DNA of 22,885 nt, taken from positions 1-22,885 of the IMG/VR virus record IMGVR_UViG_3300018084_000016; one strand, written 5' to 3'. The translations under genes were made by a program, and so were the position numbers. This document shows, piece by piece, positions 6,922 to 13,989 of this stretch. Each line of letters opens with the position of its first letter. The first letter of the stretch is position 1. The notes below the pieces were generated by a model. The model had not been told where the DNA came from and did not search any database. It was given only the letters and a program-made list of their open reading frames with translations. Origin of the DNA: a virus.

Positions 6922-9566
6922 TAGATTCTCCCGAGTCTCTGCCACTTGTAGGCAATCTGGAATGGCCCTAGATGTGCTCTTGTAACCGCCGGGGAGTTTT
7001 GCCACAGTCGGAAACTGAGCATCTGTGAGCGTTTAAGGAACTTGATCCGCTTTGGCTTAAAGTTTGCCAGCGTTAGAGTTTCCCAAGTGGGGAACAGTAG
7101 TGCCAAGTTGTCCCAGGTACCCACCAATACAACCAATTGATCCCAGGTGTACACCGTCGTTGGATAGGCGGCTGTGGCCGTTTTACCAATGCTTTGTAGT
7201 CCGGGAACGGTGTCAATCCTAAGTGTATCTCCCTGTGAGATATACGTTAGGGAAAGTTGCTTGAACAACTTTTTGTGCATTGAGTCGCCCTCGGTGAATT
7301 TCTTACTTTCAACGTAGAAGTCTGGCCCACAGGTGAGTACCTGTGCGTAGGCGACCAGAGGCCCATCGGCGGTACTTACTGCTCCGAAGGGATCTGCCAA
7401 TCCGCCTGCGTAGGTATCTGTGTTGAAGTTGAGTCCAAGAGCGGTAGCTCCTTTGTAGAAGTTGACCAGTCCACTGGTTTCAACGTGGTTGCCGATCCAG
7501 TAATCACCAGGGGCAAGCTCCACCGCTGTAGTGAAGGTATAGTCCCTAAAAGCGGGGCCGTCTGCTTGGTTAAGGGCAACCACACTAGTAGTCCCGAGAA
7601 GTGCAGTAGGAACCCCTGCAACATCGGAATATATGCCTGCTCGGACGTTGCAGGCAGTTGAACCCCCACCTTGTCCCACAGAATAAATTGCAATCTTGTA
7701 GATAGCAGCCCTCGTTGGGACAGTAATCTTGGAGAAGTATTTGGTGTCAGCGGCCCCTGCAAAAGTAGTTGCTGTTCCAAGAGAAGTCACTCCATATCGG
7801 TAAATTCCCGCACTTGCACCAAGGTCACAAAGAACGGAATCATTGTCGTCTACATCGAACAGATCAAACCCTTGGCATATTACTGCCTTGGTGTTATCGT
7901 TCACGATGTAAAGATTTTGCTTGCCGGTATCAGCAGGGGTCTCCGTATAACCTCGGAAGGCCATATTGGTGAAGATTGAAAACGCCCTGGTCTCCAAGTT
8001 AATTACATAGGTCAGTGACGTAGGAGTAAAGGATAGAGTTCCTTTTTGAACACCCACATTCGGATTGAGATTCTCAATGTGGAGCAAGTAATGTCCACGA
8101 ACCACCATACCCCACAAACGATAAGAAGCAGGGTTCATGTTGCGAACCGCGTTGCGGTAATAATCACCTAGTTTTTCGGCGGAGAGGTTGGAGACTGTGA
8201 TCCCGTCGTAAAAGTAAATACCGTCCACCCCTGCCCAGATAACGCCACCGCCATAAGGCTGTGCGGACATACCAGATAGGGTTCCGTCGTCCTGGATTTT
8301 CTTGATTGAGAAAGTCGTCGCCGTGGAACCGGTGATTGCATAGGTCTCGTTCTCCTTGATGACAATTAGCCCGTTATAGGCCGGAATAAGCGCCTTAATG
8401 GGTGTATCTGTCCCTACGGACGAGGATACATCAAAGAAGTCCCCATCGTAGGTACTGAGATCGAGGCCCTCGGGATCCCCTGGATCGGAGAACCATACAC
8501 GCGAAGTACGAGTAAGGGCGCGACCGTTATTAGCATACCACTGACGCCCTGCATAGAAAGCACTGAGGAATCCCACTTTGTTATCTGAACCCATTGTGCT
8601 AAGTGTCCAATCACCATCACCCCTGAGCGCAACAAACTTCTCGTTGTTCAGAGCAAGAGCGGAGTTGGCAGCCAGAGTAATGCTGATCTCATTAGTGACC
8701 GTGGTAACCTTGCCCACCCACGCCATATCGGAGGCGCGATAAATATTCCACGTTCCTGTTGCCATTGACTGGGAAACAAACTTGGTGTTCGCTCCTGTAA
8801 CAGTGGTGGTAGATGTGGCGGTAGTAATCCGACCCTTAACGACCTTGTACTGAAAACCTCTAACGGAGGTAGCAGTATAGACTTGGCCGGTACTGGTGTA
8901 GTTCGCAACGTCTAGGAGGGTGATAGAGGTATCACTATCCACAGACTTGACTACTCCAATCAACGTCTGAGTAAAGTTTCCTCTACTTGCATCAGAGGTA
9001 TTACCAAAGATGTACATGCCGGAAGAAACATTTGCCAACCAGGAGGTGCCAGTTCCAGTAAGCGTTCTAGAACCAAGGGTCATAGCAAGAGTACCCGTGG
9101 TGTAGTTTGCTTTGTTCCCGCCCCGCCAGAATCCTAGTGTTTGGGTAGGTGAAGCGGAGTTGTATTGCGAAGACGTGCCAAGGGTAGCACCGCCAAGAAG
9201 AGTTGGCTTAGCATCAACAATATAGTAAGGCGATTGAGGCAGAAACCCGTTCCAGGTAAATGCTGTAGCGGTTGAAAAATCATCCGATAGCATCTGAAAT
9301 TGTCCCGTTGCATTGTCTCCCACGAACACACCAACTCGATATCCACCTGCCGGGGTGATTGTGCCAATAATTCCACAGCCCTTTTTAGCGAAGGTGGGGA
9401 AACCGGATGCACCCCTTACAGGCCCTCTACGCCGAACTAGTCCGGGATAATCAAGCAGAGCATCTTGTAGATATCTTGCTTCACCATCTGAGAGTGTGTG
9501 AGCAGGCTGTGCTAGATTCATACCCTCTGGGAGGCCATCGAACGTCTGTGCTTCCAACGCAGCCAT
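6921..9566 (-). CDS. Nozzle-like tail protein (tail tubular B / P22 gp10 type) with inserted beta domains (881 aa)
   Basis: ATG 9566 lies behind AAGGAGG, whereas a TTG at 9569 would leave only one base of spacing, so ATG is chosen. The body has propeller-like blades: SRVWFSDPGDPEGLDL (about 355-370), then FFDV, KALIPAYNGLIVIKENETYAI (391-411), IKKIQDDGTLSG and VIWAGVDGIYFYDG (442-455). This style of repeated beta structure is seen in podovirus nozzle proteins that close the tail below the adaptor. Residues about 157-225 and 245-300 are two related beta modules (TLTGTGTSWLANV and TTVTGANTKFVSQ). Residues about 590-745 form an inserted beta-sandwich-like segment (VRAGIYSDVAGVPTALLG, ELAPGDYWIG) before the conserved-looking VESKKFTEG end. 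It directly follows the adaptor gene, the expected order. The exact family was not searched. Confidence 0.8.
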   Translation of the reverse strand: MAALEAQTFDGLPEGMNLAQPAHTLSDGEARYLQDALLDYPGLVRRRGPVRGASGFPTFAKKGCGIIGTITPAGGYRVGVFVGDNATGQFQMLSDDFSTATAFTWNGFLPQSPYYIVDAKPTLLGGATLGTSSQYNSASPTQTLGFWRGGNKANYTTGTLAMTLGSRTLTGTGTSWLANVSSGMYIFGNTSDASRGNFTQTLIGVVKSVDSDTSITLLDVANYTSTGQVYTATSVRGFQYKVVKGRITTATSTTTVTGANTKFVSQSMATGTWNIYRASDMAWVGKVTTVTNEISITLAANSALALNNEKFVALRGDGDWTLSTMGSDNKVGFLSAFYAGRQWYANNGRALTRTSRVWFSDPGDPEGLDLSTYDGDFFDVSSSVGTDTPIKALIPAYNGLIVIKENETYAITGSTATTFSIKKIQDDGTLSGMSAQPYGGGVIWAGVDGIYFYDGITVSNLSAEKLGDYYRNAVRNMNPASYRLWGMVVRGHYLLHIENLNPNVGVQKGTLSFTPTSLTYVINLETRAFSIFTNMAFRGYTETPADTGKQNLYIVNDNTKAVICQGFDLFDVDDNDSVLCDLGASAGIYRYGVTSLGTATTFAGAADTKYFSKITVPTRAAIYKIAIYSVGQGGGSTACNVRAGIYSDVAGVPTALLGTTSVVALNQADGPAFRDYTFTTAVELAPGDYWIGNHVETSGLVNFYKGATALGLNFNTDTYAGGLADPFGAVSTADGPLVAYAQVLTCGPDFYVESKKFTEGDSMHKKLFKQLSLTYISQGDTLRIDTVPGLQSIGKTATAAYPTTVYTWDQLVVLVGTWDNLALLFPTWETLTLANFKPKRIKFLKRSQMLSFRLWQNSPAVTRAHLGPFQIAYKWQRLGRI

Positions 9567-9575
9567 CAAGCCTCC

Positions 9576-10217
9576 TTAGTAGTCGTAGATATCGTCCTCG
9601 TCAATGACGAAGATTTGGTCAGATCGTTGATACTGTCTGCGGAACAAATCCTCATGCATCTGCTGAATCTTGTTCTCGAAGTCAATCTGAAACATGTTCC
9701 CGTTTTCCGGATCATCTTCCATCTTGTACAAACGAAAGAGCGCACCAAGAACAATAGCCTGGTGATGTCTCGCAGGTAGAAGGATGGACGTTGATACATC
9801 ATTTTCGGTCAATTCCACCTGGGTAGCGATGTAATCAAGCTGAAACCGACCTGTCGAAACCGGGGGTACCGGATAGAGTCGGATCTGTCCCGCCACAAAA
9901 TAATAACTGGCAGGATCAGAGACCAGAGAAATCTGGTTTCCATAGCGATCTCGAATTGTGGACAACCTCTCGGGCCAGAGAGAGACCCCGTTTGTAAGGT
10001 CAAATAGCCAAAGAGCCGTCTTGAAGTCGGTGGGCATATTTGTAGGAGCAGGTGAAGCTCCGTCAAAGTTGAGGGCCACCGTCTTCTCCAAAAAAGGCCA
10101 CGGTTCACGAGATTCAATATCCCAGATGGCATCGTTAATCTTTGCCAACTTACGTTCGGTGCTGGTGTCTTCAAACCCGTGATCCACCAATTCCGACAGA
10201 ATCTCTGAAACGTCCAT
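9576..10217 (-). CDS. Head-to-tail adaptor protein (T7 gp11 / P22 gp4-like) (213 aa)
   Basis: ATG 10217 overlaps the upstream stop by one base. The protein starts with a helix (DVSEILSELVDHGFED) followed by INDAIWDIESREPWPFLEKT, the WPFL-type segment characteristic of podovirus adaptor proteins. Then come NMPTDFKTALWLF, GQIRLYPVPPVSTG and LDYIATQ, and a helical C-terminal half with LLPARHHQAIVLGALFRLYK. About 200 residues is the normal size for this family, which forms a dodecameric ring below the portal and joins it to the nozzle. The neighbour downstream is the nozzle-like gene, the order found in T7-like and P22-like tails. The acidic tail DEDDIYDY is notable. I am fairly sure of the assignment. 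Confidence 0.82.
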   Translation of the reverse strand: MDVSEILSELVDHGFEDTSTERKLAKINDAIWDIESREPWPFLEKTVALNFDGASPAPTNMPTDFKTALWLFDLTNGVSLWPERLSTIRDRYGNQISLVSDPASYYFVAGQIRLYPVPPVSTGRFQLDYIATQVELTENDVSTSILLPARHHQAIVLGALFRLYKMEDDPENGNMFQIDFENKIQQMHEDLFRRQYQRSDQIFVIDEDDIYDY

Positions 10218-10678
10218 TACATTGCCCTACGAAGGCCCATCTGGATTTGTGGCTGAGGCTGCTGACCATAACTCTGAAGCAACTGCTGAATCAGTGGATT
10301 CATAGCGAGATGCTGCTGAGACGGGCCTGTTAGACCCAGTGATCCACCCTGATATTCCGGTTGTGGCGGTCTGAAAGAGCCCGCGAATGATTGCTGAGCT
10401 CCAATATTGGGAGGTTGGAACTGGGGAGCTTCAATTGCACCCTGCCCATAGCCCTGCCCTTCGCCACCATAACCAGCTAGTATCTGAGGAAGTGCCTGGC
10501 CTCGCTGACCCATTGCATTTCCTCCACCCCCACCAAAGCCCAAACCACGGCCAAATCCTGCGCCAGCAGGACGCCCAACTCTAAGTCCACCACCAGCACC
10601 ACCCTTACCACTTCTACCCATCAACTTGGCAATTAGGGCGCGCTTGCGCTGTTCAGTGGGATCTCCTGGTACAAACAT
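10217..10678 (-). CDS. Gly/Gln/Pro-rich low-complexity protein of connector region (153 aa)
   Basis: ATG 10678 overlaps the upstream stop by one base and is preceded by AGGAG inside the preceding gene. Residues 1-24 are basic (TEQRKRALIAKLMGRSGKGG), then a long Gly-rich tract (GGGLRVGRPAGAGFGRGLGFG and GGGGG) gives way to Gln/Pro-rich sequence (QFQPPNIGAQQSF, QPQPQIQMGLRRAM). It looks disordered throughout and I do not recognise a family. It sits between capsid-side small genes and the tail adaptor and is joined to both neighbours by TAATG overlaps, so it is probably translated with them. A connector-associated or internal head protein is possible, but nothing in the sequence proves it. Confidence 0.6.
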   Translation of the reverse strand: MFVPGDPTEQRKRALIAKLMGRSGKGGAGGGLRVGRPAGAGFGRGLGFGGGGGNAMGQRGQALPQILAGYGGEGQGYGQGAIEAPQFQPPNIGAQQSFAGSFRPPQPEYQGGSLGLTGPSQQHLAMNPLIQQLLQSYGQQPQPQIQMGLRRAM

Positions 10679-10842
10679 TAGTATCTCCTCTTTGGTTTAG
10701 GATAGGGTTGAGTCCCACGGATGGGAGCGTCTTTACCTACGCCACCCCGGCCCTTAATATACTTGACCAACTGACGCTTCTTGCGTCCAATTGCATCATC
10801 AAGATTCCTAGGGTCTGGCAGGCCGAAAATTTGCTGTGCCAT
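10678..10842 (-). CDS. Small basic protein in capsid-tail junction (54 aa)
   Basis: This short frame runs from ATG 10842 to TAA 10680-10678. Its start overlaps the upstream stop by one base and its stop overlaps the next start by one base, so both ends use TAATG. The N-terminus is MAQQIFGLPDPRNLDDAIGR, followed by a basic helix KKRQLVKYIKGRGGVGK and a Pro/Arg/Lys-rich tail ending KRRY. The last codons also hold the AGGAG for the following gene. I do not recognise the family. Perfect fit between two coupled genes is the main reason to accept it. A basic small protein in this place could bind DNA or a connector, but that is speculation. Confidence 0.7.
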   Translation of the reverse strand: MAQQIFGLPDPRNLDDAIGRKKRQLVKYIKGRGGVGKDAPIRGTQPYPKPKRRY

Positions 10843-11285
10843 TATTTTTCTCCCGTCTCACCTGGCATAAATACTCTGACAGGAGCCTTATCAGACCCCT
10901 TCTTTCTGAAACCCCATTCTATCGCTTCAGCCAACTGGCCGTCTGCATTCGAGTGGTCATTCTTTTTCTTTAGCAATTCGTTCTGGCGATCCCATTCGTC
11001 AATGATTTCATGCCCACGTCTTGTGGCATCAGACAAATAGAGTCGCTTCTTGATCTCCAATGGGGCTGGGATCCGATTCGGGGGCACAAATCCCAAGATG
11101 GGAAGATCCCCATGTCCACTGGCGTCATTTGAACCGGCCTTAAGATAAACACAATACTGTTGCGTCTTCTCGTTAAAGCCAAAATCTAGGTCTGGATCGT
11201 ACTCCTGCGCCGCCTTACGGGCAGCAATTAGCTCCCGGTCTTGGTGTCCAGCGGGAGTCCAAATCTGTGCGGTCTCGCGTTCCAT
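10842..11285 (-). CDS. Conserved-looking protein of unknown function after the capsid gene (147 aa)
   Basis: The frame is open to ATG 11327, but that upstream start sits inside the strong hairpin at 11306-11353 and has no ribosome binding site. The ATG at 11285 is preceded by AAGGAG at proper spacing, so I start there. The protein has EYDPDLDFGFNEKTQQYCVY (a beta-like segment), LPILGFVPPNRIPAP, then a charged helical end with SDATRRGHEIIDEWDRQNEL and KKKNDH. The pattern of Y-D-P-x-L..N..T with a later D-x-R-R-G helix resembles small hypothetical proteins I have seen next to phage capsid genes, but no function is known to me. Its stop overlaps the next start by one base. Confidence 0.7.
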   Translation of the reverse strand: MERETAQIWTPAGHQDRELIAARKAAQEYDPDLDFGFNEKTQQYCVYLKAGSNDASGHGDLPILGFVPPNRIPAPLEIKKRLYLSDATRRGHEIIDEWDRQNELLKKKNDHSNADGQLAEAIEWGFRKKGSDKAPVRVFMPGETGEK

Positions 11286-11305
11286 GCTTCTCCTTATTTG
11301 GGACT

Positions 11306-11353
11306 GGGGCGGGGAGTAGGAAGCCATACAGCGAACCTACTCCAAACCGCCCC
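11306..11353 (-). promoter_or_regulatory. Strong hairpin just after the major capsid gene
   Basis: Between the capsid stop and the next ribosome binding site the minus strand reads GGGGCGG, TTT, GGAGTAGG, a 15-nt loop, CCTACTCC, CCGCCCC. This gives 15 base pairs, eight of them next to the loop and seven at the base, separated only by a three-base bulge. No T-run follows, so a classical intrinsic terminator is unlikely. Possible roles are mRNA 3'-end protection, partial termination or an RNase site that raises capsid mRNA over downstream messages. Confidence 0.75.
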
Positions 11354-11367
11354 ATTATCCACCAGGA

Positions 11368-12609
11368 TTAGATCCCGGAAGGATCGTCCGTCAAGCCGTA
11401 CAGGAGCAGCTGCGTATTACGCCGCTGTGCGCCGAGGTTACAATACTTGGCAAGCACAGCTTCCCAAGCGTCATATCCAACAACCCACTTGAGGATGTTG
11501 CCATCCTCGTCCAGCCAGTTCCAGTCGCCTGTATCGAACATCTTGAGCTCCTTCTCCGCAAGGAAGAACACCTTGCCGAAGGGAGCCTGCCGATCCACGA
11601 TAAAGGGCGCTCCGAAGTAGTCGAGTGCCTTAAACCCTCCGTGGAGAGTCATAGGCTCAACATACCTCACCTGGGGCTGAAGCAGGTTAAACAGCGCACG
11701 CTGAATGCCCGGACTTGAGATCATGCCAGACGTATCTCCACCGGCAACCGTCACCGAGTTGATAGCCTGGGTCATAAGATCAAGCGTAAGAGCACCCGCA
11801 GCGTTAATCCGCTGGTTGTCCCACCATCCGTTACCCGCCGCAGAAGCATCAATACCACCGAAGGTATTGGCTGCCGTAGGTAGCACCTTGCCGAGTCCGT
11901 CAATTTCATACGAAACACCAGCAACGGCGTTACCCTGTCGGAAGATAAAGTCCGTACCGGAAGTCATCGTGACGGCAGCACCGTCAATCGTAATCTGTGC
12001 CAAAGACACAGACACGTCCGAAACTCCACGATCAGCGAACCGGGTAGTAGGAGCAGCAACCGTGCCTCCGTCAATCTGCATACCAATATAGATTTCGCCC
12101 TTACGAAGCGGCTCAGCAGTATTGGTAGAACCACCGGCGATAGGCCGGATGTCGATGACGTTAGCAGCAGCAGCGGAACCACTCGAAATACGAGCGGTAC
12201 CGTCTCCGTACAACTGACGGGCAATGTCCATCTTCAGGTCGTTTCTCATACCATTGATCTCGCCCTCAAGCACCTTAAGGAAGGAGCCTGCCTGGGTAGC
12301 CGTCTTCACGCGGCCGAGTCCTGTGATACGAACGCGCCCATAGAGCGCCTTAATATCAAAGACCGGCTTAGCATAAAGCTGAGCACCCGGGTTAGCGAAT
12401 GCAACGTTTTCGCCGCGTGCGAACACGCCAGAAGAACGCTGCTTATGGACAGAGAGGACAACCTGGTTGCCTGCGAAGTCCTGGGACTCACGGCCGATGC
12501 GCTGCGGAAGCAACACCTCGTTGTTTAGCTGCTCCACGACGGAGCCAAGATAAACGTCCTTGAGTACACCAGAAAGAGTCGAGGCAACAGATGCACCTAG
12601 AAAGGCCAT
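11368..12609 (-). CDS. Major capsid protein, HK97-fold type (413 aa)
   Basis: ATG 12609 is preceded by AGGAG at good spacing. The protein lacks a long pro-domain, starting MAFLGASVASTLSGVLKDVY, and continues with ENEVLL-type residues and VVLSVHKQRSSGVFARGENV, an E-loop-like basic segment. It then has KALYGRVRITGLGRV, a spine-helix-like EGEINGMRNDLKMDIARQLY (about 115-135), a beta-rich insertion with ADRGVSDVSVSLAQITIDGA, the helix LTLDLMTQAINSV, and a C-terminal core with KALDYFGAPFIVDRQAP and ELKMFDTGDWNWL. These features are standard for HK97-fold capsid proteins. It follows the scaffold gene and precedes connector genes, as expected. Its 413-residue length is typical. Confidence 0.9.
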   Translation of the reverse strand: MAFLGASVASTLSGVLKDVYLGSVVEQLNNEVLLPQRIGRESQDFAGNQVVLSVHKQRSSGVFARGENVAFANPGAQLYAKPVFDIKALYGRVRITGLGRVKTATQAGSFLKVLEGEINGMRNDLKMDIARQLYGDGTARISSGSAAAANVIDIRPIAGGSTNTAEPLRKGEIYIGMQIDGGTVAAPTTRFADRGVSDVSVSLAQITIDGAAVTMTSGTDFIFRQGNAVAGVSYEIDGLGKVLPTAANTFGGIDASAAGNGWWDNQRINAAGALTLDLMTQAINSVTVAGGDTSGMISSPGIQRALFNLLQPQVRYVEPMTLHGGFKALDYFGAPFIVDRQAPFGKVFFLAEKELKMFDTGDWNWLDEDGNILKWVVGYDAWEAVLAKYCNLGAQRRNTQLLLYGLTDDPSGI

Positions 12610-12656
12610 CAGTTTCTCCTCTTATCGAACTTAACTACAGTCCTAGAGTAGAGGGG

Positions 12657-13466
12657 TTAACCGAGTTGAGCTCTGATGATCTCCATTGCAGCAGCCCTGG
12701 TCTGTTCCTCCGTCTTAGGTACCACTGGCACCTGAGTTGCACCACCCGAAGGCAATGCAGCCGGAGTATTGACCGAAGACTTGCTACTAAGATACCGGGC
12801 GAGGACTTGATCCTGCACCGCCTGATATTGCGCCGAAGCGGCCATAAGATCACCGTTCGTTGCAAATCCCAGGTCGATAACGGACTGCATATCCTCTTGA
12901 GTCCAATCTGGATGCTGACTCTGAATAACAGAAATCTGCCGATCCAGATGAGCCGACAGGTTAGCTGTCTGCCACTCATCCTGCATCTGGTCACGCCATT
13001 GCTCAAGTTCAGCAATCTTTTCCTCATAGGGATCAGGCCCGACGGGCTGCCCGTATTCATCGTACTGTTCCTCAGGCTCCTGCGCTTGGAGGTAGCCCTG
13101 CTGCGCTAGCTGGGCTTCTAGGGTCTGGTACGCTTGTAGGGCGAACTGTGGGTCTGAATTAAGCGCCTGGATGAACTGCATAGCCTGTTCGGCTTCAGCC
13201 CTCTGCGCCGCAGCCGCCTGAGTCTTCTGCGTATAATCCGCCTGCATTTCACGCTCACGCGCTCGCAGGAAGATTTGCGCCTCTTCAGGTAGACCGCTGA
13301 TGTCGATACTCTTTGAGGCAGGCTCCGGTGGAGTCTGCTGACTCGGTACGACAGGTGCCGCTCCTGGCGCGCCTGCTGGCGCATCGGGCTGGTTTCCGGC
13401 CTCCTGAGCCGACGGATCGGTCTCTAGAGCCTGGAAGGCCCCCAAAGCTGCATCATATTCTGACAT
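12657..13466 (-). CDS. Scaffolding protein (269 aa)
   Basis: ATG 13466 has AAGGAG at correct spacing. A frame extension to 13523 would run over the end of the preceding gene and has no better site, so it is not used. The protein is acidic with an Ala/Pro/Gln-rich, probably disordered N-terminus (APAGAPGAAPVVPSQQ). It then has a helical, heptad-like centre (RAREREMQADYTQKTQAAAA and AELEQWRDQMQDEWQ) and a C-terminal part ending TRAAAMEIIRAQLG. A helical acidic protein immediately upstream of the major capsid gene, of about 270 residues, is the usual scaffold. In podoviruses scaffold directs procapsid assembly with the portal and then leaves. The start follows the previous stop by one base. Confidence 0.85.
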   Translation of the reverse strand: MSEYDAALGAFQALETDPSAQEAGNQPDAPAGAPGAAPVVPSQQTPPEPASKSIDISGLPEEAQIFLRAREREMQADYTQKTQAAAAQRAEAEQAMQFIQALNSDPQFALQAYQTLEAQLAQQGYLQAQEPEEQYDEYGQPVGPDPYEEKIAELEQWRDQMQDEWQTANLSAHLDRQISVIQSQHPDWTQEDMQSVIDLGFATNGDLMAASAQYQAVQDQVLARYLSSKSSVNTPAALPSGGATQVPVVPKTEEQTRAAAMEIIRAQLG

Positions 13467-13467
13467 G

Positions 13468-13989
13468 TTACTCCTTCTCTGCGGGGAGGAGTTCTCGATA
13501 TTCAGTCGAGACTGGCTCCTCAAACGCTTCGATTTCTGCTGCCCGTGTCCGGGCCGCGTCTAGCATACCGACAACTAGCCCTGAAAACAGTTCCCGCAGT
13601 TCTTCAACCGGGGGAAGGGCGAGCGTATGCTCCACCCTGGTCGTCTCGGAGATAGCCTCGTATGCACGGATCTTGTCCGAGAGGATGCCGATGCCGGTAG
13701 TCAGTTGCGGAATGGTGGCGCGTTCGCCACTATCCAACACCTGCTCCAACTTCTGCAATAGCTTGCCTCGGATTCGGACAGCATCGGAAATGAAGTCGGA
13801 GGCTACTAGTTCCACCTCGGCAATAATGCTCTGGGGAACTACATTCGCCTCCCACTCCATTTTCCAACGTCGAACAGCGGAAGCATCAATTCCTGTGTTT
13901 CTCGCTGTACGCTTTACATTGCCTTCATTCACTTGAAGCTCGGCGTAAACAACCGCCTTTTCTCGATCAGTGTACGTTCTCCTAGCCAT
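13468..13989 (-). CDS. Helix-turn-helix protein, candidate displaced small terminase subunit (173 aa)
   Basis: The frame starts at ATG 13989, overlapping the portal stop by 8 nt. Residues 24-43 (NVKRTARNTGIDASAVRRWK) are a clear helix-turn-helix, preceded by a helix beginning TDREKAVVYAEL. The middle (55-115) is helical (KLLQKLEQVLDSGE, TTGIGILSDKIRAYEAI) as in small terminase oligomerisation domains. The C-terminal part is acidic. A small terminase normally sits upstream of the large subunit, whereas here the gene lies between portal and scaffold. No other small-terminase candidate is visible in the window, so this is the best one, but a transcription or head-assembly regulator is possible. 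The DNA-binding motif is firm; the packaging role is inferred. Confidence 0.65.
   Translation of the reverse strand: MARRTYTDREKAVVYAELQVNEGNVKRTARNTGIDASAVRRWKMEWEANVVPQSIIAEVELVASDFISDAVRIRGKLLQKLEQVLDSGERATIPQLTTGIGILSDKIRAYEAISETTRVEHTLALPPVEELRELFSGLVVGMLDAARTRAAEIEAFEEPVSTEYRELLPAEKE

Noticed and set aside
11285-11327. Longer start at 11327 for the gene after the capsid
   Set aside because: The upstream ATG is inside the strong hairpin without a ribosome binding site, while ATG 11285 has AAGGAG.
13313-13936. 207-codon plus-strand open frame
   Set aside because: It spans two well-supported minus-strand genes, and its low-complexity Ser/Arg sequence is typical of an antisense shadow.
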